Shown here piece by piece: positions 18,285 through 37,098 of a DNA stretch of 64,000 bases. The stretch's first letter is position 1. Each line of letters starts with the position of its first letter. The notes below the pieces were generated by a model. It saw only the letters and a program-made list of their open reading frames with translations. It was not told where the DNA came from and ran no database searches. Origin of the DNA: Sycon ciliatum (Eukaryota; Porifera; Calcarea; Leucosolenida; Sycettidae). Where the stretch lies: positions 6,710,524 through 6,774,523 of the forward strand of contig NC_088647.1 of the NCBI RefSeq assembly GCF_964019385.1, in the 5' to 3' direction. Made by a program: the position numbers and the translations under genes.

Positions 18285-21200
18285 ATGCAGAGGTGGCGCC
18301 AAAAGAAGCGAAAACGCTTCGAGATGGAGGAGGTGCGCAAGGAAATCCTCCAGTGGTACGAGATCCTGGCACTTCAGTTCCGCGAGAAGGAACTGCAGCG
18401 CGTTCTTCATGCCGATGTAATGCTGGTCTTCGATCACCTGGTCAATGCTGGTGTGTTCGAAGGCACTCGTGAGTACGTGGAAATCAAACATCATTCGACC
18501 CAGTATCAGCAGGTCAGCGAGATTCTCAGACTACTTGTTGCCAAGAAGACCAGCGATAGTTTCCAGTCGGAAAACGTTTTCGATGCGTTCTGCAAGGCAG
18601 TGCTGGCCGTGCAGCAACCAGCAATGGCCGAAATGCTGCAGAAAGAGCGTGAGCGCTGCATAGCAGAGGAATGTGAAGAAACGGCTAGTAAGTGCGATCT
18701 AGCCCGGCCTCGTATACCATATACTGACGCAATGGCCTGGATAGAGAATGCGATTCTGAAAGGCAGATACCACGGTGATAAAAGCCCCATTGAGCGTTAT
18801 AAAATACACTTGAAGAAGCAGTGCGAAGTGCAATCACGGCACGCAAGCATGGCACCTACACAAGAAAGTGTGGAGGACACATTTGTATCGATGACGGCGA
18901 TGACTGAACGCGAAGCACTGCGTCTGTCTGTTCAGCGAAGCAAGGGCAACAGAGCACAGCCCGGTCCCTCAGCATCAGAATTCCTTGCCGACCTTGCGGA
19001 TGACAGCAAATGCAGTTTTGAACTCCACAATCCATTGCAGCTACTGATGAAAGATCCCAAATCCGACGCACAACCGACGCGCAGTGCAAGTAGTAATAGC
19101 AGAGGTGCGTCGTCGTCTGGCCAGAAAGTGAAGTTGTTGAAGCGTTGCATGTTGATGTCTGGTGCTGGTAAAGGCAAGACAATGGCATGTCGACGTGTGA
19201 TGGCCGACTATTCAGGCGATGAAGCATCTGGTCTAATGCAAGAGCACTTTGACTTTGTCATTCCAATCTCGTGCCGAGATACGGACCGTGTTAGCACCAG
19301 TGAGTGGACAGAGTTTCTGGGGTTGGATCACCACGCCCTGGACATAACTTCGGACGAGCGAGAAGAGGTTTTGCGATATTTGTCAGCGAACTCTGAACGT
19401 GTTCTCCTGCTTCTAGATGGCGTGGATGAAGGCGGGAAGGATGCATTCCAGTACACATCAGCAGCCTGCCAATTCATGGACGAGACTAAGAAAAATCGGC
19501 TGGTGAATGCGTCCGTGGTTGTCACTAGCCGGCCCTGCAACAAGGCCACTGATCTGGTACGACAATGTGCAGCCTACTACCGGCTGACTGGCTTCACTGA
19601 TGCACAATTACGGGACTTCTGCTGCCAACAGTTGGGTGGCGCGGAGAGTGCTGAAAAGTGCTTGGCTGAGTTAGCGCAGGCATCTCGCAAGCACCTGAAG
19701 CATGCCGTGCAGACTACACCACTGCTGGCCGCTCTCCTTTGCCAAGAGTTTGCCGTATCCGAGGCTGTACCGCCGTGTACGACATCATTCTACGTGCAGT
19801 TCATGTGTTCAGCTGTTGCAGAGCTGGAGAGGAAGCGGGGAAAACAGTTCAGCAAAGTGACACTCAGCCAGACTCCAACCAGTGGTCATACGTACAGTGG
19901 GGGATTCCAGGCCGGAGATCAATTATCAGTGCATGATGTCATTACCAACGGCCTGGAGCATCACGTTCAGCAAGAGCCTGCTGGTTCCCTATGTGATGGC
20001 GCAGAGTTGGTGCAAGCATTGTGCCATCTGTATCGTTTGTCCATGGAACGCTTACTTTTGGGCCGCGCCTGGTTTTCATCCTCAGATATGCCGGATGACT
20101 GTTTGACACTGTGTAAGCAACTAGGATTCCTCGTCCCTGTGGACAACCAGTCATCAGCCAGTGGCAGTGCTGGGCGACGTGTTGCCTTTCTTCACCTTAC
20201 CATACAAGAGTTCTGTGCAGCACGTAGTTTCGCAACGCAGCAGTCCTTCTTCGTCTCGAATATTTCACAATACGTCTCGGAAATTGGCCTGGGTGAGGAA
20301 ACGCAGCCATTCTGGCGTTTTGTTGCGGGTTCTATTCACACTAAGCTCCTGCCTGACTTGTTTAAAGTCATGCTGGCTGAATCATCAACACACAAGTCAG
20401 TGCTCCAGCAACGCCGCTTCATCTTGTTCTTGATGTCGTGTTTACTGGAGTGCAGTCTTTCATACAACAGCTCTCCCGTCTTGTCTTTCAGAGACGATCA
20501 GTGTAAAGATCTCGTCCGCTCCGCCGTAATACTACTGCAAACATCACATCGAGTTAACTTGTCAGGCATACATCTGAACGATAGTGACATATCAGCTTTG
20601 TGCAATGTGTTGAGACTGTCTGAGCGAGTACACCTTGTAGACATCAGTAACTGCAACCTCTCTAGAGATCAGATCACGGAGATAGCGCCTTACCTGAGAC
20701 AATGCGCTTATGTGAACCTTAGCGGGAACAACCTGAGCGGAGCGTCGCTGGAAGTTTTCGCTGCAGCGCTATCCCATTCTCAACATATGCAGCGTGATTG
20801 CACCATTGCAAAACTGAACATTTCAGGCGCATGTTTAACAGAGCAAGACGCGGGGTCCTTGTCTAAGCTGCTTCGCTTGCCCCATCTCCGCGCTATACAA
20901 ATATTGAGCAATGACTTGGGAAACGCTTCGCTGGAACTACTCCAAACAAAAATTACAACACCTTTCCTGAGCATGTCTAACTTGTGTGCGGAGGAGATTG
21001 GTTTGTTCACGGGATGTGGTACAGCCCTTTCGTCACTGATACTGTCCATGCCAAATTTGACTATCCTGAGTCTGGCCTACAATGACCTCAAGGACGAGGA
21101 CGCCGCCTGTATACTGTCAGCCCTACAGCACAATCATAGTATACAGGATATCCACCTTGGGAGTAACCTACTCACCAATGGCATTGCTTCGTATATAGAT

Positions 21201-22148
21201 AACTTCTTGAAGGCAAGGCGTGTTCACACCAACACCGCATCAGCAGACAAGGCACAGGCACGGCCCAACAAATTGCAGCAACCATGCTGCATGAATCTTA
21301 CTGGAAATGATGTGGACGCGTCTCTGCTGAAGGCACTGGAGAAGGCTGGACACTGCGGCGATGATGAAATAGTTATAGCCGATTGGTCTATCACTTCTGG
21401 GCGTACTTGCCAGAGGGATGTGAAGGACATCGTTGCGCAATATGGAGGCAACCTCAAGGCCGAAGTATCAAACTTAACTATGGAGAGCCTTGGAAAATTC
21501 ATTGCCGGTGACAGCAGTATCAGGAAACTTAACCTGGCTGACAGTGCTATTAAAGATGACGGTGTCCAGGCATTGGCAAGGCAGGGACTCCAGTTCAACT
21601 CAACTTTACACATGCTACAATTCAATAGGAATAGTATAAGCATTAGTGGAGCGGCGGCAATAGTGGCTTCATCTACGCAAGGTAAATTGCAGTGGCTGTC
21701 GTTGAATAAGAATCCTGTCTTCAAGGATGGAGTGACTGATGTGGACTCCTACATGACATTCATGTCATCGTTGCCGCTTTGCTGTGACCTCCGGTTTGTT
21801 AGCATGGGCGACACAGGAATGACGGATGCCATCGCAGTGGATCTACTCACAGCCCTGACTGGTCACGAGAATCTGCAAGTTTTGTTCCTGGATCGCAACA
21901 AGCTGGGTGACAACACAGTGAAAAAGCTAGTTGACATGAAGCGGACGACCAGCTCATTGAAGATGGTGTCGTTGGTGAAAAACCAGATAACAGGAGATGG
22001 CATCCGATGCATCTTGTCTTCACCCGATATGATGTCCATGGACCGCATTTGGGTGGGTGGTAATCTAAAACATATTTCCGTTCCGCCACCGCTCACAAAC
22101 CACAAAGAACTCCTGCCAAATGATTTTTTTGAGGCACTTCTTTGGTGA
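18285..22148 (+). CDS. CARD-NACHT-LRR receptor (NOD-like), single large exon
   Basis: 1287 residues from ATG 18285 to TGA 22146-22148. Residues about 15-118 look like a CARD (VFDHLVNAGVF, QVSEILRLL, VFDAFCKAVL). A linker leads to the NACHT ATPase, with Walker A SGAGKGKT at 292-299, Walker B LLLLDGVDE at 374-382, sensor TSRP at 414-417, TPLLAALLC, and FLHLTIQEFCAA at 635-646. About 500 residues of leucine-rich repeats follow from about 755 (VNLSGIHLNDSDISAL, LVDISNCNLS, VNLSGNNLSG). In animals such receptors sense microbial or stress ligands in the cytosol, oligomerise through NACHT and recruit partners through CARD; the ligand here is unknown. The first Walker A residue is Ser where Gly is usual; Lys and Thr are kept. 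No stops or frameshifts. An upstream exon is possible. CARD is judged by pattern; a DEATH domain is the alternative. Confidence 0.88.
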   Translation: MQRWRQKKRKRFEMEEVRKEILQWYEILALQFREKELQRVLHADVMLVFDHLVNAGVFEGTREYVEIKHHSTQYQQVSEILRLLVAKKTSDSFQSENVFDAFCKAVLAVQQPAMAEMLQKERERCIAEECEETASKCDLARPRIPYTDAMAWIENAILKGRYHGDKSPIERYKIHLKKQCEVQSRHASMAPTQESVEDTFVSMTAMTEREALRLSVQRSKGNRAQPGPSASEFLADLADDSKCSFELHNPLQLLMKDPKSDAQPTRSASSNSRGASSSGQKVKLLKRCMLMSGAGKGKTMACRRVMADYSGDEASGLMQEHFDFVIPISCRDTDRVSTSEWTEFLGLDHHALDITSDEREEVLRYLSANSERVLLLLDGVDEGGKDAFQYTSAACQFMDETKKNRLVNASVVVTSRPCNKATDLVRQCAAYYRLTGFTDAQLRDFCCQQLGGAESAEKCLAELAQASRKHLKHAVQTTPLLAALLCQEFAVSEAVPPCTTSFYVQFMCSAVAELERKRGKQFSKVTLSQTPTSGHTYSGGFQAGDQLSVHDVITNGLEHHVQQEPAGSLCDGAELVQALCHLYRLSMERLLLGRAWFSSSDMPDDCLTLCKQLGFLVPVDNQSSASGSAGRRVAFLHLTIQEFCAARSFATQQSFFVSNISQYVSEIGLGEETQPFWRFVAGSIHTKLLPDLFKVMLAESSTHKSVLQQRRFILFLMSCLLECSLSYNSSPVLSFRDDQCKDLVRSAVILLQTSHRVNLSGIHLNDSDISALCNVLRLSERVHLVDISNCNLSRDQITEIAPYLRQCAYVNLSGNNLSGASLEVFAAALSHSQHMQRDCTIAKLNISGACLTEQDAGSLSKLLRLPHLRAIQILSNDLGNASLELLQTKITTPFLSMSNLCAEEIGLFTGCGTALSSLILSMPNLTILSLAYNDLKDEDAACILSALQHNHSIQDIHLGSNLLTNGIASYIDNFLKARRVHTNTASADKAQARPNKLQQPCCMNLTGNDVDASLLKALEKAGHCGDDEIVIADWSITSGRTCQRDVKDIVAQYGGNLKAEVSNLTMESLGKFIAGDSSIRKLNLADSAIKDDGVQALARQGLQFNSTLHMLQFNRNSISISGAAAIVASSTQGKLQWLSLNKNPVFKDGVTDVDSYMTFMSSLPLCCDLRFVSMGDTGMTDAIAVDLLTALTGHENLQVLFLDRNKLGDNTVKKLVDMKRTTSSLKMVSLVKNQITGDGIRCILSSPDMMSMDRIWVGGNLKHISVPPPLTNHKELLPNDFFEALLW

Positions 22149-23323
22149 GCATGCTACCAGCCCGCAGCAGTGAGGATCACCACTGCCCAAAGCACAGCCA
22201 GCTGAGAGTGGCAGATCGGAGGACAGTGATCACTTGAACCATGTAGCTTGAAACGTTACACTGTTAGTTTTGCCGGATATACTTAATTACTTATAGAAAA
22301 AGCAGTGTGGCCGATGTGCTGTACATCTAGTTTAGTAGCTGTTGCCGCTAGGTGACTTGTGTGGCCAGAATGGTATGGATACAGTGATACAGACTACAAT
22401 GTATTTTTGTATTTTGCAAAATGTAATGTATTTACATGTATTTGAGTTCATTGTCTCATCAGTACAGTAGGAATTGCAACTATCAAGACTAGAGAACAGT
22501 CATGTAGAATTATGTGCAGTAGTGCAGCCATACAGTACACCAAGTACCACTGCAACAAGAGTTCATAACCCCATGGACTCTTGCTACCAACATACTATAT
22601 ACTTACTGAAGTAGGAGGTATTTATCTTTAGTAATGGACTTTTCGAATGGCTGACTACCACACATTGTGACCTCTTTGCTACGCTGTACTTTTGGCAGCT
22701 GCTTATCCTTCCCATTGGCATGAATTATAGCGTTGGAATATTTAGTATGTTCTTATGTCGGCGTGTGGAAGGTGGACCACGGAACAGCTCTCCAGCCGAC
22801 TTCTGCATTCTAATCAGGGACTCGTGTAGGCCAGGACCACAAAACCTTGGTTGTACGCACGACGTTCATGTGTGCATGTAGACCATGGCTCCGTACAGCA
22901 ATATGCACGGGCCGGCATTTGGCCATCCATCAGCAGTTACATGTATGTGTAAAACATACTAAAGAGTGCCCGGACTTTGCTCTCTTGTACGGATATTATT
23001 TTTCTCAGTACGTATTTCCGTATGCGTATTTCCGATAAGATATTCAGCTTGCTGTATCTACAATCTCTCCTCCTCTTATCCTGTTGTATCTACATCTGGA
23101 GAAAGATTATGTTCTCGTGTAGATTGTACATCTTACACGCGGCACAGGTTTGGGAGTCAATCACAACACTCGAAAATTCCAGCGTGTGTGTGTGTGTGTG
23201 ACGGTGTGTGTGTGTGTGTATGTGTGTGTGGAGGGGAGGGGGGGGGGGCGTGTGTGCTTCATGTGTGCTTTCGTGTGTGTGTGTGTTTGTGTACGCACGT
23301 GCGCGTGCGTGCGTATGTGCTTG

Positions 23324-23358
<35 letters not shown>

Positions 23359-24382
23359 ACAGTGTTTTCTAGACCGCAAGTCTAACTCTGTTCAACGCTT
23401 TTGCTTGACCTTCTTCTAGCTCTTGTAGACTTTCAGTGCCCCAAACAGCCGGGGAGTTCCCTTTCCCGTTTTCAGATTTCACGTCACATAGACCTGGATC
23501 TTGACTCTACACATCACAAACATGTGCACTTAGAATTTGACCTTGTCAGCCAGGTTCAGCCATTTTTAAGTGTTTGCAATGCAAATATAAAGCACTCAAC
23601 ACCAAAACAGAGCAAAAAGAAACTATTTGTTATTTACTCATAACAGGAAAAGAGGAAAAATTGGTGTGAGCACCATTGCCATGTTCTGTGCAACACAATG
23701 ATCATTTACTGCAGTCTGTAATCTGTAGTATATATTTGAGTGTGACACCATTCCCTACACATCACTTGGTTATCAAGAAGAAGTTCAACATACTGCTAGC
23801 ACATACACTATGGTTGATCGGACTCCCGGCGTCATGATGGCTGCGCAGTCAGCGGCACGCCTGGCAATCAGCTGTGGCGGTGTGCGTGCGTGCGTGTTTA
23901 CGCTATGCATCGGGCGTTGGCAGTCCCTGTCCAGGCCCAGGGGCTCCTTGTGCCTGTGCGTGTAAAGCAAACATCGAAAAATAGCAACCCTTTGTATAGA
24001 TTATTGACCAATGACGAGGTCCATATAGCATGTATAGATCTACTATGAGGTCAATCTAATTTATTGATCGTCTGCTCCAAAAAGGAATCGAATATCAATA
24101 TGCAATATTATACTTGACTGCCTAGGTATTGGGGAAATCGGTGGGGTCGAATACTTTAAAGAAGGCAATAATTCGCTATATTTGCCTTAATATTACCTCT
24201 TTCTATCAGTGGGCTCTGGGTCCTACAGCCTCCTACAATGTGCTTGCTTTGTGGCAGCTCATGTAAGCCTTTGATCTCTACAGGCTACGGTAGTCGATGC
24301 GCGGTTTGCAGTTGATTTGCGTGCACTGTATGGTACTGTGCAGTGTACATGTAGCTATTGCACAAGCATAGGCACCGCATGA
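22149..24382. other. Convergent intergenic region; microsatellite at 23184-23355
   Basis: Lies between the 3' ends of the NLR gene and the SHARPIN/HOIL-like gene. Contains (GT)n with a G run and GC-rich interruptions (23184-23355). I looked on the minus strand for RBR-type Cys-rich exons that would complete a HOIL-1L protein and saw none. Confidence 0.5.
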
Positions 24383-24592
24383 ATGCCTGGGACACACTAG
24401 ACCGATTTTTCGGCCGATACGGAATCATACGAAAACTCCTCAAGATCGGCGCAAATAATTGCCTGGTGTGGACAGTGTGGTCTCACAAGTTCCCGAAAAA
24501 TCTGTGTGTTAGTCTGACACAGTCGGCCGACTTCATGTGGAAGTCGGTGTCGGAGCATCGGCCGAAAAATCGGACTAGTGTGAGCCAGGCAT
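24383..24592. mobile_element. 210-bp MITE beside the LUBAC-like gene
   Basis: Arms ATGCCTGGGACACACTAGAC and CGATTTTTCGGCCGA are matched inverted by TCGGCCGAAAAATCG and GACTAGTGTGAGCCAGGCAT. It starts about 80 bp downstream of the donor at 24674. Confidence 0.75.
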
Positions 24593-24674
24593 AAGTATCC
24601 CTCATGGCAGAGAACAGCGAACACAGCAGCTCCTGCCGGTGACCCTCACTCAGCAGCTGTGACTGTCTTCTTAC

Positions 24675-31550
<6,876 letters not shown>

Positions 31551-32516
31551 CTGTGTAGCAGATTCACGGTGACCAAGCATTGCAACACAAGATCTCCGTC
31601 AGATTTTTTTAGACCGTCACTTTCTTCCAAAGCCACAGTGTCAGTGCTACAGAGCAGAGTTGCTAACTTCACTTGAGAGGCAAATCGATCAAATCAGCCA
31701 ATATCACTGTTATTAACACAACTCACTAGTCAACACAGCGCCATCCTTGCACTGAAGACAGAAATCCGTGTAGGTAACTGAGGAAGTGGGGTCGTAGGAT
31801 GCTGCACGTGCCTGAATGGTGCATCTGCATTACAGCTGCAAGTGTATATACCACTCTGTACGTCGGTGCATTGAGCACTCCTTCGACCTTTGCAACTTTG
31901 CAACTGGCCCTGATTGTGGGATGTTGCATCTTCTGGAAGACAAGCTAGTACAATCCCCCTTCCCCTTCAAAAATGCCCCAAATGCTTACCCACGCCAACG
32001 TGCACATTACAGATATACACCAAATATGGCATTAGCTTCCTTATTTTTATGACTCTACCTTATGTAAGCAGGAGCGCTGGAAGCAGCTTTTGATTGGTCA
32101 GGTCATACCACAGCATTTCACACGTTGTGTATGATATAAGGAGTCACGGTGCATACTGCAGCATAGCCTCCTCAACAGTAGACATGCATTGGTGCTGGTC
32201 AACAAGTTGGTCCAGTGGTGACCTGACCAACCGGACCGGTTCCGGTGGGCCTGGTAAGTATTTGATTAAAAAAAGGAAGAATGCCGGGAAGTTTTTTTCA
32301 TCGACTCTCTCAAGCGAAGGCTATAGCTTGTGTGTTTCTGAACATTCAAGTGATGCTAACGCGGATCCCGCGAATATTATATAATATTATTATTACTCTC
32401 TCAATCCAACCAGCGGATTGGTAAGTTGCCTTACTGATTTGGTCATGGCTCAGCTGCCGTACTGGTGCACGTGGAGCTCTTGAAGCTGCTACCGTCCAAC
32501 AGTTCCAGGGTGCAGT

Positions 32517-32517
<1 letters not shown>

Positions 32518-32594
<77 letters not shown>

Positions 32595-32676
32595 ACACAC
32601 ACATGCACAGACAGATAGACACACACATGCACAGACACACATGCACAGACACACAGACACAAACACACACACTCAC
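32518..32676. repeat. (CA)n microsatellite
   Basis: Pure to about 32590, then interrupted caca-gaca-tgca repeats. Confidence 0.95.
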
Positions 32677-32950
32677 AGTTGGCCAGTGAAAACCCGATCA
32701 CTGATCCCTTTCTGCCCAAACTTAAGCAGCCCTTGGTGCCCTGCAGCTGTGAAACCCAGCTTAGGTCACACCTCCGCCGTGCAACTCACTGCTCGGATTT
32801 CGATTGGCTGGATTTCACGGGCCAGTACTTGTAGATCGGTAGGTGACGTTGAGCTCACTTTAATATACTGCAGTGCTTTACATGAAACTTGGTTCTCCCC
32901 AACCCATGACGTAAGTCTGGTTTCAAAAATGTCCACATCCTGGCATTGAA

Positions 32951-33159
32951 CTGTAGAAGTACAAATTTTCGTTCACAAAATCTTTCGTTGGATCACTCCA
33001 CCAGCAGGCTTGTAAACGTACTAAATTTCGTTTTTGGTCGAGGTCTGTCACCCCGAACGTTCAGAAAAAAACTTTAGTTTGGCACAAACTTTAGTTATTT
33101 CGTGCCCCCTAACGAATATAGCGAAAGTTTATTCCAAACGAAAATTTGTACTTATGCAG
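32951..33159. mobile_element. 209-bp MITE
   Basis: CTGTAGAAGTACAAATTTTC plus GTT is matched by the complement of AACGAAAATTTGTACTTATG plus CAG (20 of 23). Confidence 0.7.
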
Positions 33160-33369
33160 TAGTATTGTTGTCACCTACATAATTTATTTATAGTGAATGT
33201 AAAACGTGTCATAATGACTCCGTGTGCGCGTAGGACGATAGCAACAGAAAGTGGGACAGTGGAATTTTAAATTGTGAGCCCGTCCTATCGCTCCCAGTTG
33301 CAGCCCATCGTACATTTGCATCGTGCAGGATTGCTGGCTACAAATCACAGGTTTCTTACCGTCAGCCAT

Positions 33370-34128
33370 TTCCGCATCTGGTCAATCAGAAATCACGGCG
33401 CTTTCTGCTGGCACCAGTAAGGGCACGTAGGCTGGATAACTTTTGCCTAATTGGTACTCGCCGCTGAGAGAGGTGCGCTATGAGCGAACACTCTGCTGAA
33501 AAGTGCGGTGATCTGGACCTCACAATGGGCCTAATCTTGGAGAAAGTCGTCTCAGAATTAGAATCGAAACAATTACTTCTCAGTTTTATCATCGACACCG
33601 CTTGTACTTGTATCGTGTGTAATCATAGTAATAATAATAATATTATTAGTATCGAAATCGGGCTGTCGCCATAAACTAAAATGTAGCCTTGTACTTGTAG
33701 GTTGCCTTTTATGACTCCCATCCCACTGCATTGCACTGCATGCACTGAGTCTGTCCCAGATCGAAATCTGAATGCATGTTCGAACTACACACTACGGTCC
33801 GTAGATCTACGGAGAGCTAGACCGCGCCGTAGAGACGTCTTGACGTAGACCATAATGGCATTGGTCACGATAGACGTAGGCGTAGATCTACTCGTAGGTC
33901 AACCAAGGCGCTAGGCATGCCGCATGGTCATGACATGAGTCGTGACTATGGACGATGGGGCAGTATGGATGGTCGACCTGTCGACGGAGCTCCGGAGATC
34001 AGACTCCAGTCCAGAGCAGCCGGGGCCGAGTGGCCGATACGAGATCATCAGACACACAGACTTCATCAGAGACAGAGTCCACTGGCATTATTAATTTTTT
34101 TTATTAAAATCCGCAGGTTCGCTTTTAC
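33370..34128. other. No gene seen
   Basis: If 33369 is the LUBAC-like start, its promoter would lie here. No TATA or Inr that I can defend. Short (AAT)n at 33631-33650. Confidence 0.35.
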
Positions 34129-35245
34129 TAGGGACTTCAGACCATTTTTTCAAATCGGTTTTCTGTGGCTTATGTTTTGCTTTTTGGATAGGTTAGAGCT
34201 TCCTGAGGAGTTTGGTCTTTAGTTTTTTTAAATCGGACAAAGGAAACTAAAGTTACAAGCAAAATAGTCATCGCCTATCACCGGATTTGTCCGACAAACG
34301 TCCCACACATTTGAGATCAGAGAGATATGTCAAACTGAGAGAACCCACTTTCCTTGGCAACGCATAGCAACCGCACACCAGATCCAAAAACAATCTTGAT
34401 TCTCCGCATGAAATAGCGGAATAGTATGGTTTACAATGAGGATTATGTAGTGGGTAGTAACAGGAGACATTGATAATACAGTCCTGAGATAGCTTCGGAC
34501 TGTTGGTGTGGTTGGTGTCAAGAAAAAGAATGACCACGTAAGAGGCACTGACTAAGCACATGTACATGTACAGGACATTGGCTGGGGTAATCGTAGCACG
34601 CACATCATCATCAGCAGAGATACAGCAAATAGCAACAAGAGTATACAGCACATCTCCCAGTTCGGCACTCTTTCAGCTATTCTTGCGGAGCTCAACCAGA
34701 TCGAGCATAACAGCATTGGAGACAAGAATCGAGGCATGGACCGAAACAGCCAAGAGCAATTCAATTTGTACATCAGCATCATTTAGCGCAGGATACTTCT
34801 CGCTGCTTTCCATACTGTGACTATGGCGGCGCTGCACGGCAAAGTACAAAGAGGAATAATGCAAGAAATAGGTCTTCTGGAAGGTGAAAACAATAAAGAT
34901 TACCTTCTATCTAGACTAATTCGAGGTCGTAGAATACGAATATCACATTTTCAAGAAGGGGACCCGGACGGATCATATGGTTTCTCACCTTTCCCTTCCA
35001 TCCGCATACGTATCTCCGTCAAAAATGAACGTAACAGCTCCATTCTTGCTGGTCCCAAACGAAGGCAAGCTCCAACAAGACGAACCGAAACTTTCTCCAA
35101 CTGTACAAGACTTCCTTCATTTCGAAAAACGGTTCCACATTTCTTTACACGACTTGACATATGACCATCACACGATTTGTGCAGGCGTCGATTTGCACGC
35201 TTTTGCCAGTTTTGGGCCAAGAAGTCACGTGGTCTGAAGTCCCTA
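34129..35245. mobile_element. 1.1-kb hAT-like element with a broken minus-strand ORF
   Basis: Ends TAGGGACTTCAGACC and its complement, flanked by the 7-bp direct repeat CTTTTAC (34122-34128, 35246-35252). TAGGG ends and a near-8-bp duplication fit hAT. On the minus strand one frame runs about 34864-34268 with a single TGA after VELRKNS; the product (VLYTLVAICCISADDD, YVVILFLDTNHTNSPKL) has no recognised domain. No transposase motif seen. Confidence 0.6.
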
Positions 35246-35721
35246 CTTTTACCAGCAGAACTCCCTTCTTACTGACCAAACCACTTTTTACGGGCAGAAG
35301 ACAATTCCGATACGAGTACACAAGTAATTGAAGAGAGGAAGCAAGAAAGAGAGAAAGCAATCCGAGAAGAGTACTACCGGTAGTATAGTAGTAGTATATG
35401 AAACTTCAAGGAAACGAATACCGGAATACCGGTAGATTGTTTTAAAAGGTCATTGGGCCATTGTAATACTGTACTAGTACCGATACTAGTATCCCGGCTT
35501 GGATCGTATGCAGGAGAGGAGAAGGAGGGATGGCGGGCTCTGAGAGATAGGAGGCCACCAAGACATGATTCTGTACACGCTAGCATAACGCAAAGACCTG
35601 CAACCTGCATTATTTTGGTGATTGTATTGCATTACACAGCGGAGATGAGGACTGATGAATACTACATTATACAAGGCCTGGTACAAGTACTTCGAAGTAC
35701 AATCATATTAAATAGATAAAC
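35246..35721. other. No gene seen
   Basis: Short accggtagtat / atactaccggt type symmetry at 35370-35440. Confidence 0.35.
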
Positions 35722-35900
35722 CTTGTTTTGTGCAAACCTGTTGTTGGTTGGCAGAGGGTCAGAACCGGGTCTAACACCCATACGGTTCAGATGATCGCAA
35801 CCAACCGGGGTTCTACCAACCGTGGATGGTTGTAGAAAGGTCACTGTTTCCGAACACGGTGTCGTCCATCTTGTTTCATGCTCTCAACCACCAACAAGTA
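35722..35900 (+). mobile_element. MITE family copy 2 (partner at 14740)
   Basis: TTGTTGGTTGGCAGAGGGTC at the left and CTCTCAACCACCAACAAG at the right are inverted. The body is collinear with the complement of 14740-14900. Confidence 0.7.
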
Positions 35901-36179
35901 CAATATGTACATGTATGATACATAACAGAGACAGAAACAGAATACTTTGTGACTGGTTTTAACTTTCTCTTGCCGTCTTGGTTCTTTAGGGGGACAGCAC
36001 TACTATCAGATTTACTACATGTACTCAGTCAGGAACTCAACATCCTACTAACGATTACGTGATTGTACAAGTAACACGGTGTGGTTCAGCATTTGTGTCC
36101 ATAGATAGCGGTGAAGAGGAAAGGTGGTGAAACCTTACTTGAAATCCTTCGACAGAAGTTCCGAAATGTCACACAATCA
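35901..36179. other. No gene seen
   Basis: Spacer between the MITE and the tacatgta array. Confidence 0.35.
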
Positions 36180-36312
36180 TGTAACGCAGGATCCACAATG
36201 TACATGATTGTACGTGTATTGTACACGTGCACTACTATGTCATGTACTGTAGTAATGTACATGTACATGTACATGTACGTGTACATGTACGTGTACATGT
36301 ACGTGTACAGTA
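36180..36312. repeat. Alternating tacatgta / tacgtgta array
   Basis: 36253-36311 is a run of gtacat and gtacgt hexamers, self-complementary; related to 37040-37098. Confidence 0.85.
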
Positions 36313-36463
36313 TCGAGTAGGAAAAGCCTCTTGTACGGGCAAGAACAAAGTAATACAGCTAGCGTGTGTTGAAGAAGAAAATGAGCGGAAATGTACTATG
36401 CTGTGAAACACGCATGCGGCATGATCAGGGCAAATGACAGCTGAAAAGAAAAGGAAAGCAAAC

Positions 36464-36475
36464 AAACACACACAC

Positions 36476-36535
<60 letters not shown>
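36464..36535. repeat. (CA)n microsatellite
   Basis: About 70 bp, directly 3' of the LINE fragment read on the minus strand. Confidence 0.95.
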
Positions 36536-36537
<2 letters not shown>

Positions 36538-36564
36538 CAACAACAAGTGCCATACGCATGAATG

Positions 36565-37044
36565 TTAACGGCCAACGCCAAGGCCGACACCATCGCAAAT
36601 TGCCAGCCCACCGAGACGACGACGTGAACCGCGGAGACGAAGGTCGACAGCCCGGAAAACAGCAAACTGATGGTGGATCCGCACCCAGGACATGACGTTG
36701 CTGTAGGACTTGTCCCACCTGGAGGCAAGGCGCATAGCAAGTCGCCGTTGATACGCACGGTACTCTGTGTGCAGTGCACCATCAGTTGAGCAGACCAGCG
36801 GGGTGAAGGATGCTCGCAGCTCCTCTGCGGCCGCCTTGTACTTTCTCTTCTTGGAAGAGGCAGCACTGTTGGACACGGCGTTCCAAGAGAGGTTCGAGCG
36901 GACATAGCTGGGTGCGTCGGCATCCACGATGCGGTTGTCAAAGTACGCCACCCTGTCTCCTTCCCAAACTCCCCGGACCAGCCAATCCGCCTGCAGTGTG
37001 GGGCGGTTGTTGCCATCCTGCACAGGTACCATCACCGGCTCGTA
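36565..37044 (-). pseudogene. LINE ORF2 C-terminal fragment
   Basis: A 160-residue open frame with the post-RT signature of another non-LTR lineage: VAYFDNRIVDADAPSY, SFTPLVCSTDGALHTEY, RLAMRLASRWDKSYSNVMSW and DLRLRGSRRR, ending at a stop at 36565. The RT core is missing: upstream (higher coordinates) the sequence runs straight into a tacatgta array. A 5'-truncated remnant rather than a host gene. Confidence 0.65.
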
Positions 37045-37098
37045 CATGTACGTGTACATGTACATGTACGTGTACATGTACACGTACATGTACATGTA
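37045..37098. repeat. tacatgta/tacgtgta array
   Basis: Alternating gtacat and gtacgt units, as at 36253. Confidence 0.85.

Larger units (their letters stand above)
31551..33369 (-). other. 5' part of the LUBAC-like gene, exons unresolved
   Basis: Candidates only. A start ATGGCTGACG followed by GTAAGAAA lies at 33369-33360. A minus-strand open stretch about 32890-32790 reads SPTDLQVLAREIQPIEIRAV. Another about 32745-32690 reads LQGTKGCLSLGRKGSVIGFS. A PH-like N-terminal domain is expected for SHARPIN, but I cannot join these in phase. Confidence 0.25.

Noticed and set aside
22149-24674. Missing RBR domain of a HOIL-1L protein on the minus strand
   Set aside because: No Cys/His-rich reading frame with splice sites was found in this stretch.
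36396-37016. Alternative 206-codon minus-strand frame over the LINE fragment
   Set aside because: It is the shadow of the frame carrying the LINE signature and continues into the CA repeat.
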